The notes under the pieces were generated by a model. It saw nothing but the letters and a program-made list of their open reading frames with translations, searched no databases and had not been told where the DNA came from. A program made the translations under genes and the position numbers. Of a stretch of 64,000 bases of DNA, positions 10,553-18,529 are shown one piece after another. Each line of letters begins with the position of its first letter. Position 1 is the stretch's first letter. The stretch comes from Sulfitobacter sp. 20_GPM-1509m (GTDB lineage: Bacteria > Pseudomonadota > Alphaproteobacteria > Rhodobacterales > Rhodobacteraceae): assembly GCF_000620505.1 (NCBI RefSeq), contig NZ_JIBC01000004.1:62001-126000 (forward strand). Reading direction: 5' to 3'.

Positions 10553-11035
10553 TTACCCGCCCGATGTGTCCGTGCCGTCCAGCGACGGACCGCCCGTGTC
10601 CGTCACCAGACCGATGTTGGAAAATCCGCCCGCGTTCAGCGCGCCCATGATCTGCATCACGTCACTGTAGGGCACGGCCCCGTCAGCGCGCAGGAACACG
10701 CGGTCGCTTTCACGCTCGGCCGAAATCGCGCGCAGCTTGCCAATCAACTCCTCGCGCGAGGTCTCCGTCGTCTGGATCTGCACGGATCCTGTCGAGGTGA
10801 TCGTCACCGTCAGCGGCTCTTCCTGATCCGCAGACAAAGCGCCCGCAGCGGTCTTGGGCAGTTCCACAGGAACCCCGACGGTCAGCAACGGTGCGGCCAC
10901 CATGAAGATGATCAAAAGCACCAACATCACGTCCACAAAGGGCGTGACGTTGATCTCGGCCATCGGACGCGCGCGGCTGCGCTTGCGTCTCCGCCCGCCG
11001 CCGCCTCCGTCTTTTTGCATCACACCTGCGCCCAT
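10553..11035 (-). CDS. tolR: Biopolymer transport protein TolR
   Basis: Inner-membrane component of the TolQ-TolR proton-driven motor. The 160-residue protein has an unusually basic and Gly-rich cytoplasmic start ([14 protein letters not shown]), then the conserved [25 protein letters not shown] segment; Asp35 inside this helix is the expected proton-path residue. The remaining periplasmic ExbD-like domain is complete ([24 protein letters not shown]). It starts three bases after the tolQ stop and is followed by tolA after six bases. All family hallmarks are present. Confidence 0.95.
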   Translation of the reverse strand: MGAGVMQKDGGGGGRRRKRSRARPMAEINVTPFVDVMLVLLIIFMVAAPLLTVGVPVELPKTAAGALSADQEEPLTVTITSTGSVQIQTTETSREELIGKLRAISAERESDRVFLRADGAVPYSDVMQIMGALNAGGFSNIGLVTDTGGPSLDGTDTSGG

Positions 11036-11038
11036 GGG

Positions 11039-11734
11039 TCAGCTGTCCAACTGGCGCGACAGGATGGTGGCGAATTCATCCGAAAACGCCTCGTAGCCCG
11101 AGATGATGCGATCGCTGTCTGCCGACAGTTTGTTGTAGTAGATCACCGCCGGAATCGCGGCCAGCAGGCCCAAACCGGTGGCCAGCAACGCCTCGGCGAT
11201 ACCGGGGGCCACAACCGCAAGGCTGGTGTTTTGCTGTTCTGCAATCTCGATAAAGGCGTTCATGATCCCCATGACGGTCCCGAACAGGCCGATAAAGGGC
11301 GCGGTCGAACCGATGGTGGCCAGGATCGACAAACTCTTTTGCAGCTCATCGGCTTCCTTGTTGATCGCAACATCCATGCTGCGGTCGATCCGCGCGGTCG
11401 CCCCGGCAATCAGCCGGCCATCATCACGGTGCGAGCGCCGCCATTCGGTCATGCCGGCGGCAAATATCTTTTCCGCACTGCCGCGCGGTTCAGGTCCGAT
11501 CTCGTCGAACAATTCGTCCAGCGGCTCTCCCGACCAGAATCGCTCGTCGAAACGGGCGGCCTCGGACCGCGCCGCGCGATAGCTGATCAGTTTGCGCACG
11601 ATAATCGCCCACGACCAAAAGGACGCGACGATCAGCATGATCATGACGAGTTTAACTAGGATTGTGGCGCGTGCGAAAAGGCCCCACAGAGAGAAATCTA
11701 TCCCCTGCGCCAAAGCCAGCGTGTCTGCTTCCAT
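11039..11734 (-). CDS. tolQ: Tol-Pal system proton channel subunit TolQ
   Basis: Inner-membrane proton channel subunit of the Tol-Pal system (MotA/TolQ/ExbB family). The 231-residue sequence shows three hydrophobic helices, the first near residues 20–42 (ATILVKLVMIMLIVASFWSWAIIV), and the MotA/TolQ/ExbB core with LSILATIGSTAPFIGLFGTVMGIMNAF followed by PGIAEALLATGLGLLAAIPAVIYYN, which carries the Thr and Pro residues typical of the channel. It is the first gene of tolQRAB-pal and lies about 100 bp after ybgC. No unusual features. Confidence 0.96.
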   Translation of the reverse strand: MEADTLALAQGIDFSLWGLFARATILVKLVMIMLIVASFWSWAIIVRKLISYRAARSEAARFDERFWSGEPLDELFDEIGPEPRGSAEKIFAAGMTEWRRSHRDDGRLIAGATARIDRSMDVAINKEADELQKSLSILATIGSTAPFIGLFGTVMGIMNAFIEIAEQQNTSLAVVAPGIAEALLATGLGLLAAIPAVIYYNKLSADSDRIISGYEAFSDEFATILSRQLDS

Positions 11735-11833
11735 CTGCCTGCTCTTTGTCTACGGCTGTTATGTCCAGCCTTCCTTGTGCGGAATCTAGCGGAAGACCAA
11801 GGGGAAAGCTATCACAATGGCGGCAATTGGCCC

Positions 11834-12223
11834 TCAATCGCCACGTAATGCGCGTATTTTCGCTGGAAGTCGGGTCGGACGGCCCTCGGTGGACATGCAG
11901 GCGGCAGTCACCTTGGCCCGAAAGATCGTTTTGTCCCCCAAACGGACCTCCTGGTCGAACACCCAGCGCACCGCACCCACCGGTTCGTGGGTGGTCACAA
12001 CGGTCAAACGGTCGCCCAGACAGGCCGAACCGACATAATCCGCCTCGACCCGCGTGACGGCAAAAACGATCCCTTCGGCGCGCATGGCACGCTGGTCCAC
12101 GCCCAGTTCCTCGACGATTTCCGACCGCGCGCGCTCGATAAAACGCAGGTAATTGGCGTAATAGACGATCCCCGCCATATCCGTGTCTTCATAATAGACC
12201 GTGACAGGAAACTCATGCGCCAT
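11834..12223 (-). CDS. ybgC: Tol-Pal system-associated acyl-CoA thioesterase YbgC
   Basis: Small cytoplasmic hotdog-fold thioesterase that heads Tol-Pal operons. The start chosen is the ATG at 12223, giving 129 residues and the N-terminus MAHEFPVTVYYEDTDMAGIVYY; Asp15 in YEDTD is the catalytic aspartate of the family and the YANYLRFIERAR helix follows. A longer frame from 12280 has no family support. The gene overlaps the end of the preceding unknown gene by 11 bp, which implies translational coupling. Substrate specificity cannot be read from sequence; family members act on short- or medium-chain acyl-CoA. Confidence 0.93.
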   Translation of the reverse strand: MAHEFPVTVYYEDTDMAGIVYYANYLRFIERARSEIVEELGVDQRAMRAEGIVFAVTRVEADYVGSACLGDRLTVVTTHEPVGAVRWVFDQEVRLGDKTIFRAKVTAACMSTEGRPTRLPAKIRALRGD

Positions 12224-12842
12224 TGGCAACCTCCAGCCGCGCCGCCATGCGCAGCGCGTGTGTCTTGTCCGCAGCCGCAACCGGCATCACCGGATCATAG
12301 GCCGCGCGGATCACATCGGCAATCTCGGGGCGCAGCACCGTCGTCTGCCCCGCCACGGCCAAAGGCGAGCGTTCGGCAAAGGCAAGGTCCGACCACAACA
12401 GGATCGACTGCGCTGCCTGCCCCAGCACCAAGGTGTCCGCAGGCAGGTCAGCCAGCGCACCGTCCATCTTGAGAAACACGAAACAGGCCTTGATCCCGCC
12501 GCGTTCATCAAAGCGAAAAGCCCGGTACTGGTTCGCATCCGCCGCCTTCAGCCGCGCGACCAGCGGTTCCAGATCGGGCACCATGCGCTCCAACCCCGGC
12601 ACCTGCGTCAGCTCGTCCCAATCGCGAAAGAAAAACCACATGAAATTGCTGCCCAGCTCAGGGTCCATATCCGTGGTCTCGTGGCCCGCCAGCGCACAGA
12701 CCGCCTCGATCGCGCCCTTGATCAGGCCCAGCGTTTCGTCCTGCACACCGAATGCAATCGGCGCAATCGGCCGCCCCCAGCGGGCAAAGGCATAGGTTCC
12801 GTCCGCACGTGTAAACAGGGCTTCGATCTGGTCAGCAGTCAT
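12213..12842 (-). CDS. Conserved protein of unknown function in the ruv-tol block
   Basis: I do not recognise this 209-residue protein. It is predicted cytoplasmic, with no signal peptide or membrane segment. It is rich in Ala, Asp, Glu and Phe/Trp, with a conspicuous central GSNFMWFFFRDWDELTQVPGL stretch (residues about 65–85) and only a few cysteines. It starts 57 bp after ruvB and overlaps ybgC by 11 bp, so it is very probably cotranscribed with both. Immediately upstream of its ATG lies a copy of a short repeated motif, on the minus strand GAGGATATTTAGAGCCAAAAG. The position between a Holliday-junction helicase and a Tol-Pal thioesterase suggests a housekeeping role, but no function can be assigned. 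Confidence 0.8.
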   Translation of the reverse strand: MTADQIEALFTRADGTYAFARWGRPIAPIAFGVQDETLGLIKGAIEAVCALAGHETTDMDPELGSNFMWFFFRDWDELTQVPGLERMVPDLEPLVARLKAADANQYRAFRFDERGGIKACFVFLKMDGALADLPADTLVLGQAAQSILLWSDLAFAERSPLAVAGQTTVLRPEIADVIRAAYDPVMPVAAADKTHALRMAARLEVANGA

Positions 12843-12899
12843 AGTTTCTTTTGGCTCTAAATATCCTCGCCGAAGGCATAAAAGGTATCAACGCCAGCC

Positions 12900-13922
12900 T
12901 CAACCAAACAAATCATCCGGCTTGCGCGGCGCGTCCAAGCCCAGATGCGCCCAGGCCTTCGCCGCCAGCATCCGCCCGCGCGGGGTGCGCTGGATCAGCC
13001 CCTGTTGCAGCATGAATGGCTCGATCACGTCTTCCAGTGAATCGCGGCTTTCGCTCAGTGCAGCGCTGAGGGTTTCGATGCCCACCGGCCCGCCGCCATA
13101 GTTTTCTGCGATCAGCCGCAGATACCGCCGGTCGGCGGCATCCAGCCCCAGATGGTCCACACCCAGCCGCGTCAGCGCGCTGTCGGCCAGTTCGCGCGTC
13201 ACACGCCCGTCGCCTTCAACCACGGCAAAATCCACCACCCGCCGCAACAGCCGCCCCGCAATCCGCGGCGTGCCACGGGCGCGCCGCGCGATCTCGCGTG
13301 CGCCGCCCTCGTCCGCGGGGGCGCCCAGCTTGCGGGCGTTGCCGGTGACGATCTGGAACAGCTCGTCCTCGGTGTAGAAATTCAGCCGTGTGGGAATGCC
13401 GAACCGGTCGCGCAGCGGCGTGGTCAGCAGTCCCATCCGCGTGGTGGCCCCGACCAGCGTAAAGGGCTGCAATTCGATCCGCACCGTGCGCGCGGCAGGT
13501 CCCTCGCCAATCACCAGATCCAGCTCGAAATCTTCCAGCGCGGGGTAAAGCACCTCTTCGACGACCGGATTCAGGCGGTGGATCTCGTCGATGAACAGCA
13601 CATCGCGCGCTTCCAGATTGGTCAGGATCGCCGCCAGATCGCCTGCCTTGGCCAGCACGGGGCCGGATGTCATGCGAAAATTCACGCCCAGTTCACGCGA
13701 CATGATCTGCGCCAGCGTCGTCTTGCCCAGACCGGGGGGCCCATGAAACAACGTGTGATCCATCGCCTCGCCGCGCTGGCGGGCGGACTGGATAAACACC
13801 CGCAGGTTCGCCCGTGCCTCGGCCTGCCCCACGAAATCGTCCAGCATCTGCGGGCGCAGCGCCCGGTCAAAGCCGTCCTCGGCCAAGGGTTCGGGCCGCA
13901 CGGTGGGGTCGATGTCACTCAT
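12900..13922 (-). CDS. ruvB: Holliday junction branch migration helicase RuvB
   Basis: AAA+ motor of the RuvAB complex that drives Holliday junction branch migration. Walker [11 protein letters not shown] is at residues 61–70, Walker B is [12 protein letters not shown], and sensor 1 is in [20 protein letters not shown]. The C-terminal winged-helix domain has the [16 protein letters not shown] motif. The length of 340 residues is standard. It starts three bases after the ruvA stop and is the last of the ruvCAB set; a spacer of 57 bp then leads to an unknown gene. Confidence 0.97.
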   Translation of the reverse strand: MSDIDPTVRPEPLAEDGFDRALRPQMLDDFVGQAEARANLRVFIQSARQRGEAMDHTLFHGPPGLGKTTLAQIMSRELGVNFRMTSGPVLAKAGDLAAILTNLEARDVLFIDEIHRLNPVVEEVLYPALEDFELDLVIGEGPAARTVRIELQPFTLVGATTRMGLLTTPLRDRFGIPTRLNFYTEDELFQIVTGNARKLGAPADEGGAREIARRARGTPRIAGRLLRRVVDFAVVEGDGRVTRELADSALTRLGVDHLGLDAADRRYLRLIAENYGGGPVGIETLSAALSESRDSLEDVIEPFMLQQGLIQRTPRGRMLAAKAWAHLGLDAPRKPDDLFG

Positions 13923-13925
13923 GTT

Positions 13926-14582
13926 CTACCCCTTCGGCGCCAGCAGCTTCAACGCAGCCCGGATCAGCGTCGGCGTGTCGGCCTGCGGATCGTCGGTGGC
14001 CGCCTGCGCCACGGCACCTGCGGCGTCGCCCGGGCCATAACCAAGGTTGCCCAGTGCCGACAGCGCGTCGGCCTGCGCGGTGGGTGTGGATGCGGGCGCC
14101 GCTGCGCGTACTGGCGCTTCGATCACTTCGACGGTTTCGTCGCCCATCGCCTGCGCCACGGTGCCGCCCATGGCCATCAGGCCGGGGGCCTTGTCCTTCA
14201 GGTCCAGCACCACGCGCTGCGCAATCTTGGGGCCGACGCCCTTGGCCGCTTTCACCGCGTTCCAGTCACCCAGCGCAATCGCACGACCCACACCGTCAGG
14301 ACCCAGCGCGCCAAGGATGGCGAGCGATGCCTTGGCCCCCACGCCCTGCACGGACACCAGCAAACGGTGCCATTCCTTTTCGACCAAAGTCGTAAAGCCG
14401 AACAGCTGCATCAGGTCCTCGCGCACCACCAGATCGGTGTACAGCGCCGTCACCTGCCCCGTTCCGGGCAAGGCCGCCAACGTGCGGTCCGAGCAATAAA
14501 CCAGATAACCCACGCCGTTCACGTCGATCAGCACATGATCCAAGGCGCGATAGTCGATCCGTCCAGTAATCTTGCCGATCAT
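13926..14582 (-). CDS. ruvA: Holliday junction branch migration protein RuvA
   Basis: Tetrameric Holliday junction-binding subunit of RuvAB. Domain I begins [29 protein letters not shown], followed by helix-hairpin-helix motifs ([16 protein letters not shown] and [19 protein letters not shown]). After a flexible Ala/Pro linker of about 40 residues, domain III ([23 protein letters not shown]) contacts RuvB. It is 218 residues long, slightly more than enterobacterial RuvA because of the linker. Its ATG overlaps the ruvC stop as ATGA. Confidence 0.96.
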   Translation of the reverse strand: MIGKITGRIDYRALDHVLIDVNGVGYLVYCSDRTLAALPGTGQVTALYTDLVVREDLMQLFGFTTLVEKEWHRLLVSVQGVGAKASLAILGALGPDGVGRAIALGDWNAVKAAKGVGPKIAQRVVLDLKDKAPGLMAMGGTVAQAMGDETVEVIEAPVRAAAPASTPTAQADALSALGNLGYGPGDAAGAVAQAATDDPQADTPTLIRAALKLLAPKG

Positions 14583-15088
14583 GATGCCCGCGCCCGTTCA
14601 ACCGCGGCGGCCAGGCCGCCCGTGGGGCCATGATGCGCGTGACAGATGGCAATGGCCAGCGCGTCCGCCGCGTCCGGCCCAGAGATCACCGCACCAGGCA
14701 ATTGCATCTGTACCATGTGCAAGACCTGCACCTTGGCCGCGTGCCCCACGCCCACGACTGTCTTTTTCACCGTGTTGGGGGAATATTCGCCCACCTTCAG
14801 CCCGGCCTGCGCCGGCACCAGCATCGCGATCCCGCGCGCCTGACCCAGCTTCAGCGTGCCTGCGCCGTCCTTGTTCACGAACGTCTGCTCCACCGCCGCC
14901 GCATCAGGCATATACTGCCGAACCACAGCCGTCAGTTGCGTGTGCAGGGACAGCAACCGATCACCCAGATCCCCCGGCAGCGACTGGCACACACCGTTCG
15001 CCACATGGGTCAACCGCGATCCGGTCATGTCGATAATGCCCCAACCAAGGTTGCGCAGCCCCGGGTCGATGCCCAAAATCCGTGTCAT
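14579..15088 (-). CDS. ruvC: Crossover junction endodeoxyribonuclease RuvC
   Basis: Resolves Holliday junctions as a dimeric, RNase H-fold nuclease. The ATG at 15088 gives 169 residues beginning [20 protein letters not shown], where Asp8 is the first catalytic acid; further acids lie in [24 protein letters not shown] and near the C-terminus in [15 protein letters not shown]. An upstream in-frame ATG at 15148 would add 20 non-family residues and is rejected. It is the first gene of ruvCAB and overlaps ruvA by four bases. Confidence 0.95.
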   Translation of the reverse strand: MTRILGIDPGLRNLGWGIIDMTGSRLTHVANGVCQSLPGDLGDRLLSLHTQLTAVVRQYMPDAAAVEQTFVNKDGAGTLKLGQARGIAMLVPAQAGLKVGEYSPNTVKKTVVGVGHAAKVQVLHMVQMQLPGAVISGPDAADALAIAICHAHHGPTGGLAAAVERARAS

Positions 15089-15430
15089 ATCTCTGCCCCG
15101 CCCGGCCTTATGTGCGACGTTTTTGCCGCTTTGGGGGTTAAGTAGCACGAAACGCGAACATCCGCCAAGTGCTAAGACACATGCACATTTGAACCGCCCA
15201 AAGGCTGAGAATGCCCCAAAGCGCCCGATTCCGCCCCTTTACACCGTGAAAACGACGGCTTTCGGCGCAATCCCCAAATACCTGTCAAGAAAAAACTTCA
15301 TATTTTCGCAACCCATGCAAATTCCGCATATCGCACATGCAAACTTCGCGGCTTGTGGTGAAAAATAAGGCGAACTATCTGCGCACTCGGAAGACGCAAC
15401 ATTATTACCCGTAATTGAAGGACTGCACCA
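15089..15430. promoter_or_regulatory. Divergent intergenic region between ruvC and the DUF1127 gene
   Basis: About 340 bp with no convincing gene on either strand. It must hold the ruvC promoter (left) and the DUF1127 promoter (right). It contains an imperfect direct repeat, CATGCAAATTCCGC at 15314–15327 and CATGCAAACTTCGC at 15336–15349, spaced by 22 bp, which is about two helical turns and could be a regulator site. The right half is AT-richer than the flanking genes. I could not settle on one clear -35/-10 pair. Confidence 0.4.
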
Positions 15431-15640
15431 ATGGCTGCTTTCGACACCACCCGCACCACCTACGGCTCCGCTATTGTAGCAGGCCGCATCTCCCGCTTCG
15501 TTTTCAACGCAATCGCTTCGGTGATGGCATGGAATGACGCACGTGTGACACGCAACGCCCTGTCCGCCCTGTCCGACCGTGAACTGGAAGACATCGGCCT
15601 GACACGTGGCGACATCGACACAGTGATCTCGCATCGCTGA
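15431..15640 (+). CDS. DUF1127 domain small protein
   Basis: A 69-residue basic protein with the DUF1127 (YjiS-like) domain at its C-terminal half, recognisable from ALSALSDRELEDIGLTRGDID. Small DUF1127 proteins are numerous in alphaproteobacteria; from established work on Rhodobacter sphaeroides CcaF1, at least some bind RNA and affect stress responses and RNA turnover. The N-terminal half has a hydrophobic patch (GSAIVAGRISRFVFNAIASVMAW) that is too short and polar to be a certain membrane helix. It stands alone on the plus strand, with a strong terminator 55 bp after the stop, so it is a monocistronic small mRNA. Confidence 0.88.
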   Translation: MAAFDTTRTTYGSAIVAGRISRFVFNAIASVMAWNDARVTRNALSALSDRELEDIGLTRGDIDTVISHR

Positions 15641-15695
15641 TCCGGCCTATGGGCGCAACCTGATCCTCCCTCGGAGCACGCCCACGCTGGATATG

Positions 15696-15731
15696 AAAAA
15701 CCGCTTCCCCCAAGGGGTGAGCGGTTTTTTT
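15696..15731 (+). terminator. Rho-independent terminator after the DUF1127 gene
   Basis: A ten-base perfect stem, AAAAACCGCT paired with AGCGGTTTTT, with a 14-base loop and seven consecutive T residues on the plus strand. It is correctly placed 55 bp after the DUF1127 stop codon. Confidence 0.85.
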
Positions 15732-15819
15732 ATGCCTGACGACCACGCACGACCTCATGAAAAAGGCCGCCCGACGGATGTCGCGACGGCCTGAATATCC
15801 GATCTGGAGGGATTGGCGG

Positions 15820-16164
15820 TCAGAGCAGGTTGGTGTTGGCAAAATTCACCATGGCCTGCGTCAAGGGATCGGCCTGCATGACCCATGCACCGCCTTGTTC
15901 GATCAGCGTGCCATTCTGCAAGTCGGCCAACCGGTCGGCATAGGTGACCTCGCCCAAAGACATCAGCATGAAAGCCTTGAAAGCGAAAAACCCGATCGCC
16001 ACCATTACGGCCCCCTTCAGCGGGAACTGCATCCTGCCGCGTTTCGGCTTGACCACGATCAAACCGTCGCGGCGCATGTGGGCCGTGTATCCGTTGGACA
16101 TGCGGCGGTGTTTGCGTGTCAGGGAACGCAGACGGGAGTCAAAGTTTTGCTTGGTCTCGACCAT
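15820..16164 (-). CDS. Small single-span membrane protein of unknown function
   Basis: Starting at the ATG at 16164, which follows an AGAGG ribosome site by five bases, this encodes 114 residues; a longer frame to 16191 is possible but lacks a ribosome site. The N-terminal 45 residues are strongly basic (RLRSLTRKHRRMSNGYTAHMRR…KPKRGR), then a single hydrophobic helix at about 50–70, then an acidic to neutral tail of about 40 residues with YADRLADLQNGTLIEQGGAWVMQADPLT. By the positive-inside rule the N-terminus would be cytoplasmic. I do not know a function; it resembles conserved roseobacter proteins of this size by memory only. It lies downstream of prmA on the same strand. Confidence 0.72.
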   Translation of the reverse strand: MVETKQNFDSRLRSLTRKHRRMSNGYTAHMRRDGLIVVKPKRGRMQFPLKGAVMVAIGFFAFKAFMLMSLGEVTYADRLADLQNGTLIEQGGAWVMQADPLTQAMVNFANTNLL

Positions 16165-16271
16165 GGCAGCCTCTAGCGGTTCGGCCCCCACCGAATTGCC
16201 CGTTAACTATGTCGCTGAATTGCGGCGAAATCTAGGCAAAATGGCCAAATGAGGTCGAATAGAGGCCATTC

Positions 16272-17144
16272 CTATGCATTTCTACGGATGGTTAACGTCG
16301 TCCAGTCACCAATCTGCTCGCGGTGCATCAGACTGTGTCCAGACTGAAGATAATGCTCCAGAACCGCATCCGCCTGCTCGTTCAACAGACCCGATAGAAT
16401 CGCCATGCCCTCGGGCCGCAGATTCGCTGCGATGTCGGGGGCCAGCGCCACAAGCGGGCCCTTCAGGATGTTGGCAAAGATCAGGTCATAGGGGGCCAAC
16501 GCCTTCAGGTCCGGGTGGTCAAAGCCCGCCGCTTCGACGCATTTGACCGCGCCGGCCATGTCATTGGCCGCCAGGTTGGCCTCGGCCACGTCCACGGCAA
16601 CCTCGTCAATGTCGCTGGCAATCACGTCGCCCTGCCAGATCCGCGCTGCCGCCATTGCCAGCACCGCAGTGCCACAGCCGATGTCGGCCACGCGGTCCGC
16701 TTTCCAGCCGTCGCCCGCCAGCCGGTCCAGTGCGCGCAGACAGCCCAGCGTCGTGCCGTGATGCCCGGTGCCAAAGGCCATCGCCGCCTCGATCAGCAGC
16801 GGAACGCTGCCCTCGGGCACCTTGTCTGCGTCATGGCTGCCATAGACAAAGAACCGCCCCGCCTGCACGGGTGACAGCTCGCGGCGCACATGGGCGACCC
16901 AGTCGGTTTCGGGCAGTTCCGAGATGACAAAAGGTTTCGCCTCCATCATCGTGGCCAACAGCGCCAGCGCGGTGGCGTCGGGCTGCTCGGAGAAATAGCC
17001 GCCCACTTCCCAAAGCCCCGATCCGTCTTCGACCTCGAACACACCGATGCCGGTGGGTTCCGGCTCAAGCCGCTCCATCGCGGCGCCCAGCGCCTCGGCT
17101 GCGGTTTTCCCGGTCAGGGTGGTCAGGGCTGTATATGTGGGCAT
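16272..17144 (-). CDS. prmA: Ribosomal protein L11 methyltransferase
   Basis: S-adenosylmethionine-dependent trimethylation of ribosomal protein L11. The ATG at 17144 gives 290 residues starting MPTYTALTTLTGK; a much longer frame to 17291 runs back into the MATE gene and is not used. The family motif AFGTGHHGTT is at residues 123–132, SAM motif I is VADIGCGTAVLAMAAA near 152–167, and the catalytic-site block NILKGPLVALAPDIAANL follows. It begins one base after the MATE stop, so it is the third gene of an MFS–MATE–prmA transcription unit. Confidence 0.93.
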   Translation of the reverse strand: MPTYTALTTLTGKTAAEALGAAMERLEPEPTGIGVFEVEDGSGLWEVGGYFSEQPDATALALLATMMEAKPFVISELPETDWVAHVRRELSPVQAGRFFVYGSHDADKVPEGSVPLLIEAAMAFGTGHHGTTLGCLRALDRLAGDGWKADRVADIGCGTAVLAMAAARIWQGDVIASDIDEVAVDVAEANLAANDMAGAVKCVEAAGFDHPDLKALAPYDLIFANILKGPLVALAPDIAANLRPEGMAILSGLLNEQADAVLEHYLQSGHSLMHREQIGDWTTLTIRRNA

Positions 17145-17145
17145 T

Positions 17146-18528
17146 TCAACGTCTCCGAAAGCGGTCCAAATTCGGATAGGGGCGCTGCGGCGCGGGGTCA
17201 ATGTCCGATTGCGGCCCCAGCCGCGCAACATAGCGCCAGCCCCAGCTTGCCGCGAGCACACCCATGACCGCACCCGCAAGCGCCTGACCATAGATCACCC
17301 CCGCCGCACCAAAGCTGCCTGCCAGCAGCATCGCGGCGGGCCAGCTCAGCACACCGTCCTTCATCCAGTTCAACATCGTCGACCGTCCCGGCCTGCCCAG
17401 ATTGTTAAACGCGGCATTGGACACGAACAGCGCACCAACAAACATGAATGACCCGACGCCCACGCCCGCAAAGGCGTTCAACACCTCGATGCCCTGTCCG
17501 CTCAGATCGAACAACTGGCTGACATAAGGGATCGCCGTCCACAAAAGCACCCATGCCACCAGCGTATAAAGCGCACAAAACAGCAGCGCGTCGCGATAGG
17601 CGCTGCGCAAGCGGTCGTAATGCCCTGCCCCGTAGTTCTGGCCGAAAATGCCGCCGATGGCCCCGGACAGTGCAAAGATGCCGCCGAACACCAGCACCGT
17701 CAGCCGCCCCACCACGGCCCAGGCGGCCACTGCATCATCCCCGAAACGGGCCATTATCATGGTCAGGACGTAATTGCCGACGGGCGTGCTCATCTGCGTG
17801 GCAATGGCGGGCAGCGCCACCAGCATGAAGGGTCTGAACAAACGCACCACCATTGCGCGGTCTGGGCGTTCGACCAGTTTCATCTGGAAGATTGAAAAGT
17901 AGATCGCGAGGATCACCAGGCAGATCCGGAAAACCCACAGCCCGACAGCAGCCCCGTCGATGCCATAGTGGTAGATCAGGAACGGGTCGACAAACATGCT
18001 CAGCACACCGGAAAACAGCGTGACATACATCGCCTTGGCCCCGTAGCCTTCGGCGCGCAGCACGCCGGACCCCACCAGCGAAATCGCCATGGGCACCAGC
18101 GACAGCGCAGAGATCGCCAGATAGCGTGCGGCCAGCACCGCCGTCTCGCCCGTGGCCCCGGACAAATCGACAAGCGGATGGCGCAGGATGATCAACAGCG
18201 TGGCCACGACCGTCTGAATGCTGGCAGCTGTCACCATCGCCGCCCCCGCCTGCTGGCGGGCGGTTGCGCGGTCGCCGCGTCCGATGCTGCGCGACACCAG
18301 TGCGGTGGCCGCAATCATCAGGCCGACGCCGATCGAGACCGAAAAGAACTGGATCGCAAAGGCAAAGCCGATGGCCGCCACTTGCTGCGGAGACCCCCAT
18401 TGCGACAGCCACAACAGGTTCGCCGCATCGACCAGGAAAACAAACGTGATGCCAAAGGCACCTGTCGCTGTCATCCGCACCACATGGCCCATGGTCGAGC
18501 CGGTGATGAAACGACCCTGCCCCTCCAC
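17146..18528 (-). CDS. MATE family efflux transporter
   Basis: A 460-residue inner-membrane protein with about 12 hydrophobic helices, internally two-fold repeated as in the MATE (multidrug and toxic compound extrusion) family. Family-like signatures include VDAANLLWLSQWGSPQQVAAIGFAFAIQFF in the first half and FGQNYGAGHYDRLRSAYRDAL in the second (the NxGA motif after helix 7). It is expected to export organic cations or drugs driven by H+ or Na+. It starts one base after the MFS transporter stop and ends one base before prmA, a tight three-gene unit. The substrate cannot be deduced. Confidence 0.88.
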   Translation of the reverse strand: MEGQGRFITGSTMGHVVRMTATGAFGITFVFLVDAANLLWLSQWGSPQQVAAIGFAFAIQFFSVSIGVGLMIAATALVSRSIGRGDRATARQQAGAAMVTAASIQTVVATLLIILRHPLVDLSGATGETAVLAARYLAISALSLVPMAISLVGSGVLRAEGYGAKAMYVTLFSGVLSMFVDPFLIYHYGIDGAAVGLWVFRICLVILAIYFSIFQMKLVERPDRAMVVRLFRPFMLVALPAIATQMSTPVGNYVLTMIMARFGDDAVAAWAVVGRLTVLVFGGIFALSGAIGGIFGQNYGAGHYDRLRSAYRDALLFCALYTLVAWVLLWTAIPYVSQLFDLSGQGIEVLNAFAGVGVGSFMFVGALFVSNAAFNNLGRPGRSTMLNWMKDGVLSWPAAMLLAGSFGAAGVIYGQALAGAVMGVLAASWGWRYVARLGPQSDIDPAPQRPYPNLDRFRRR

Positions 18529-18529
18529 G

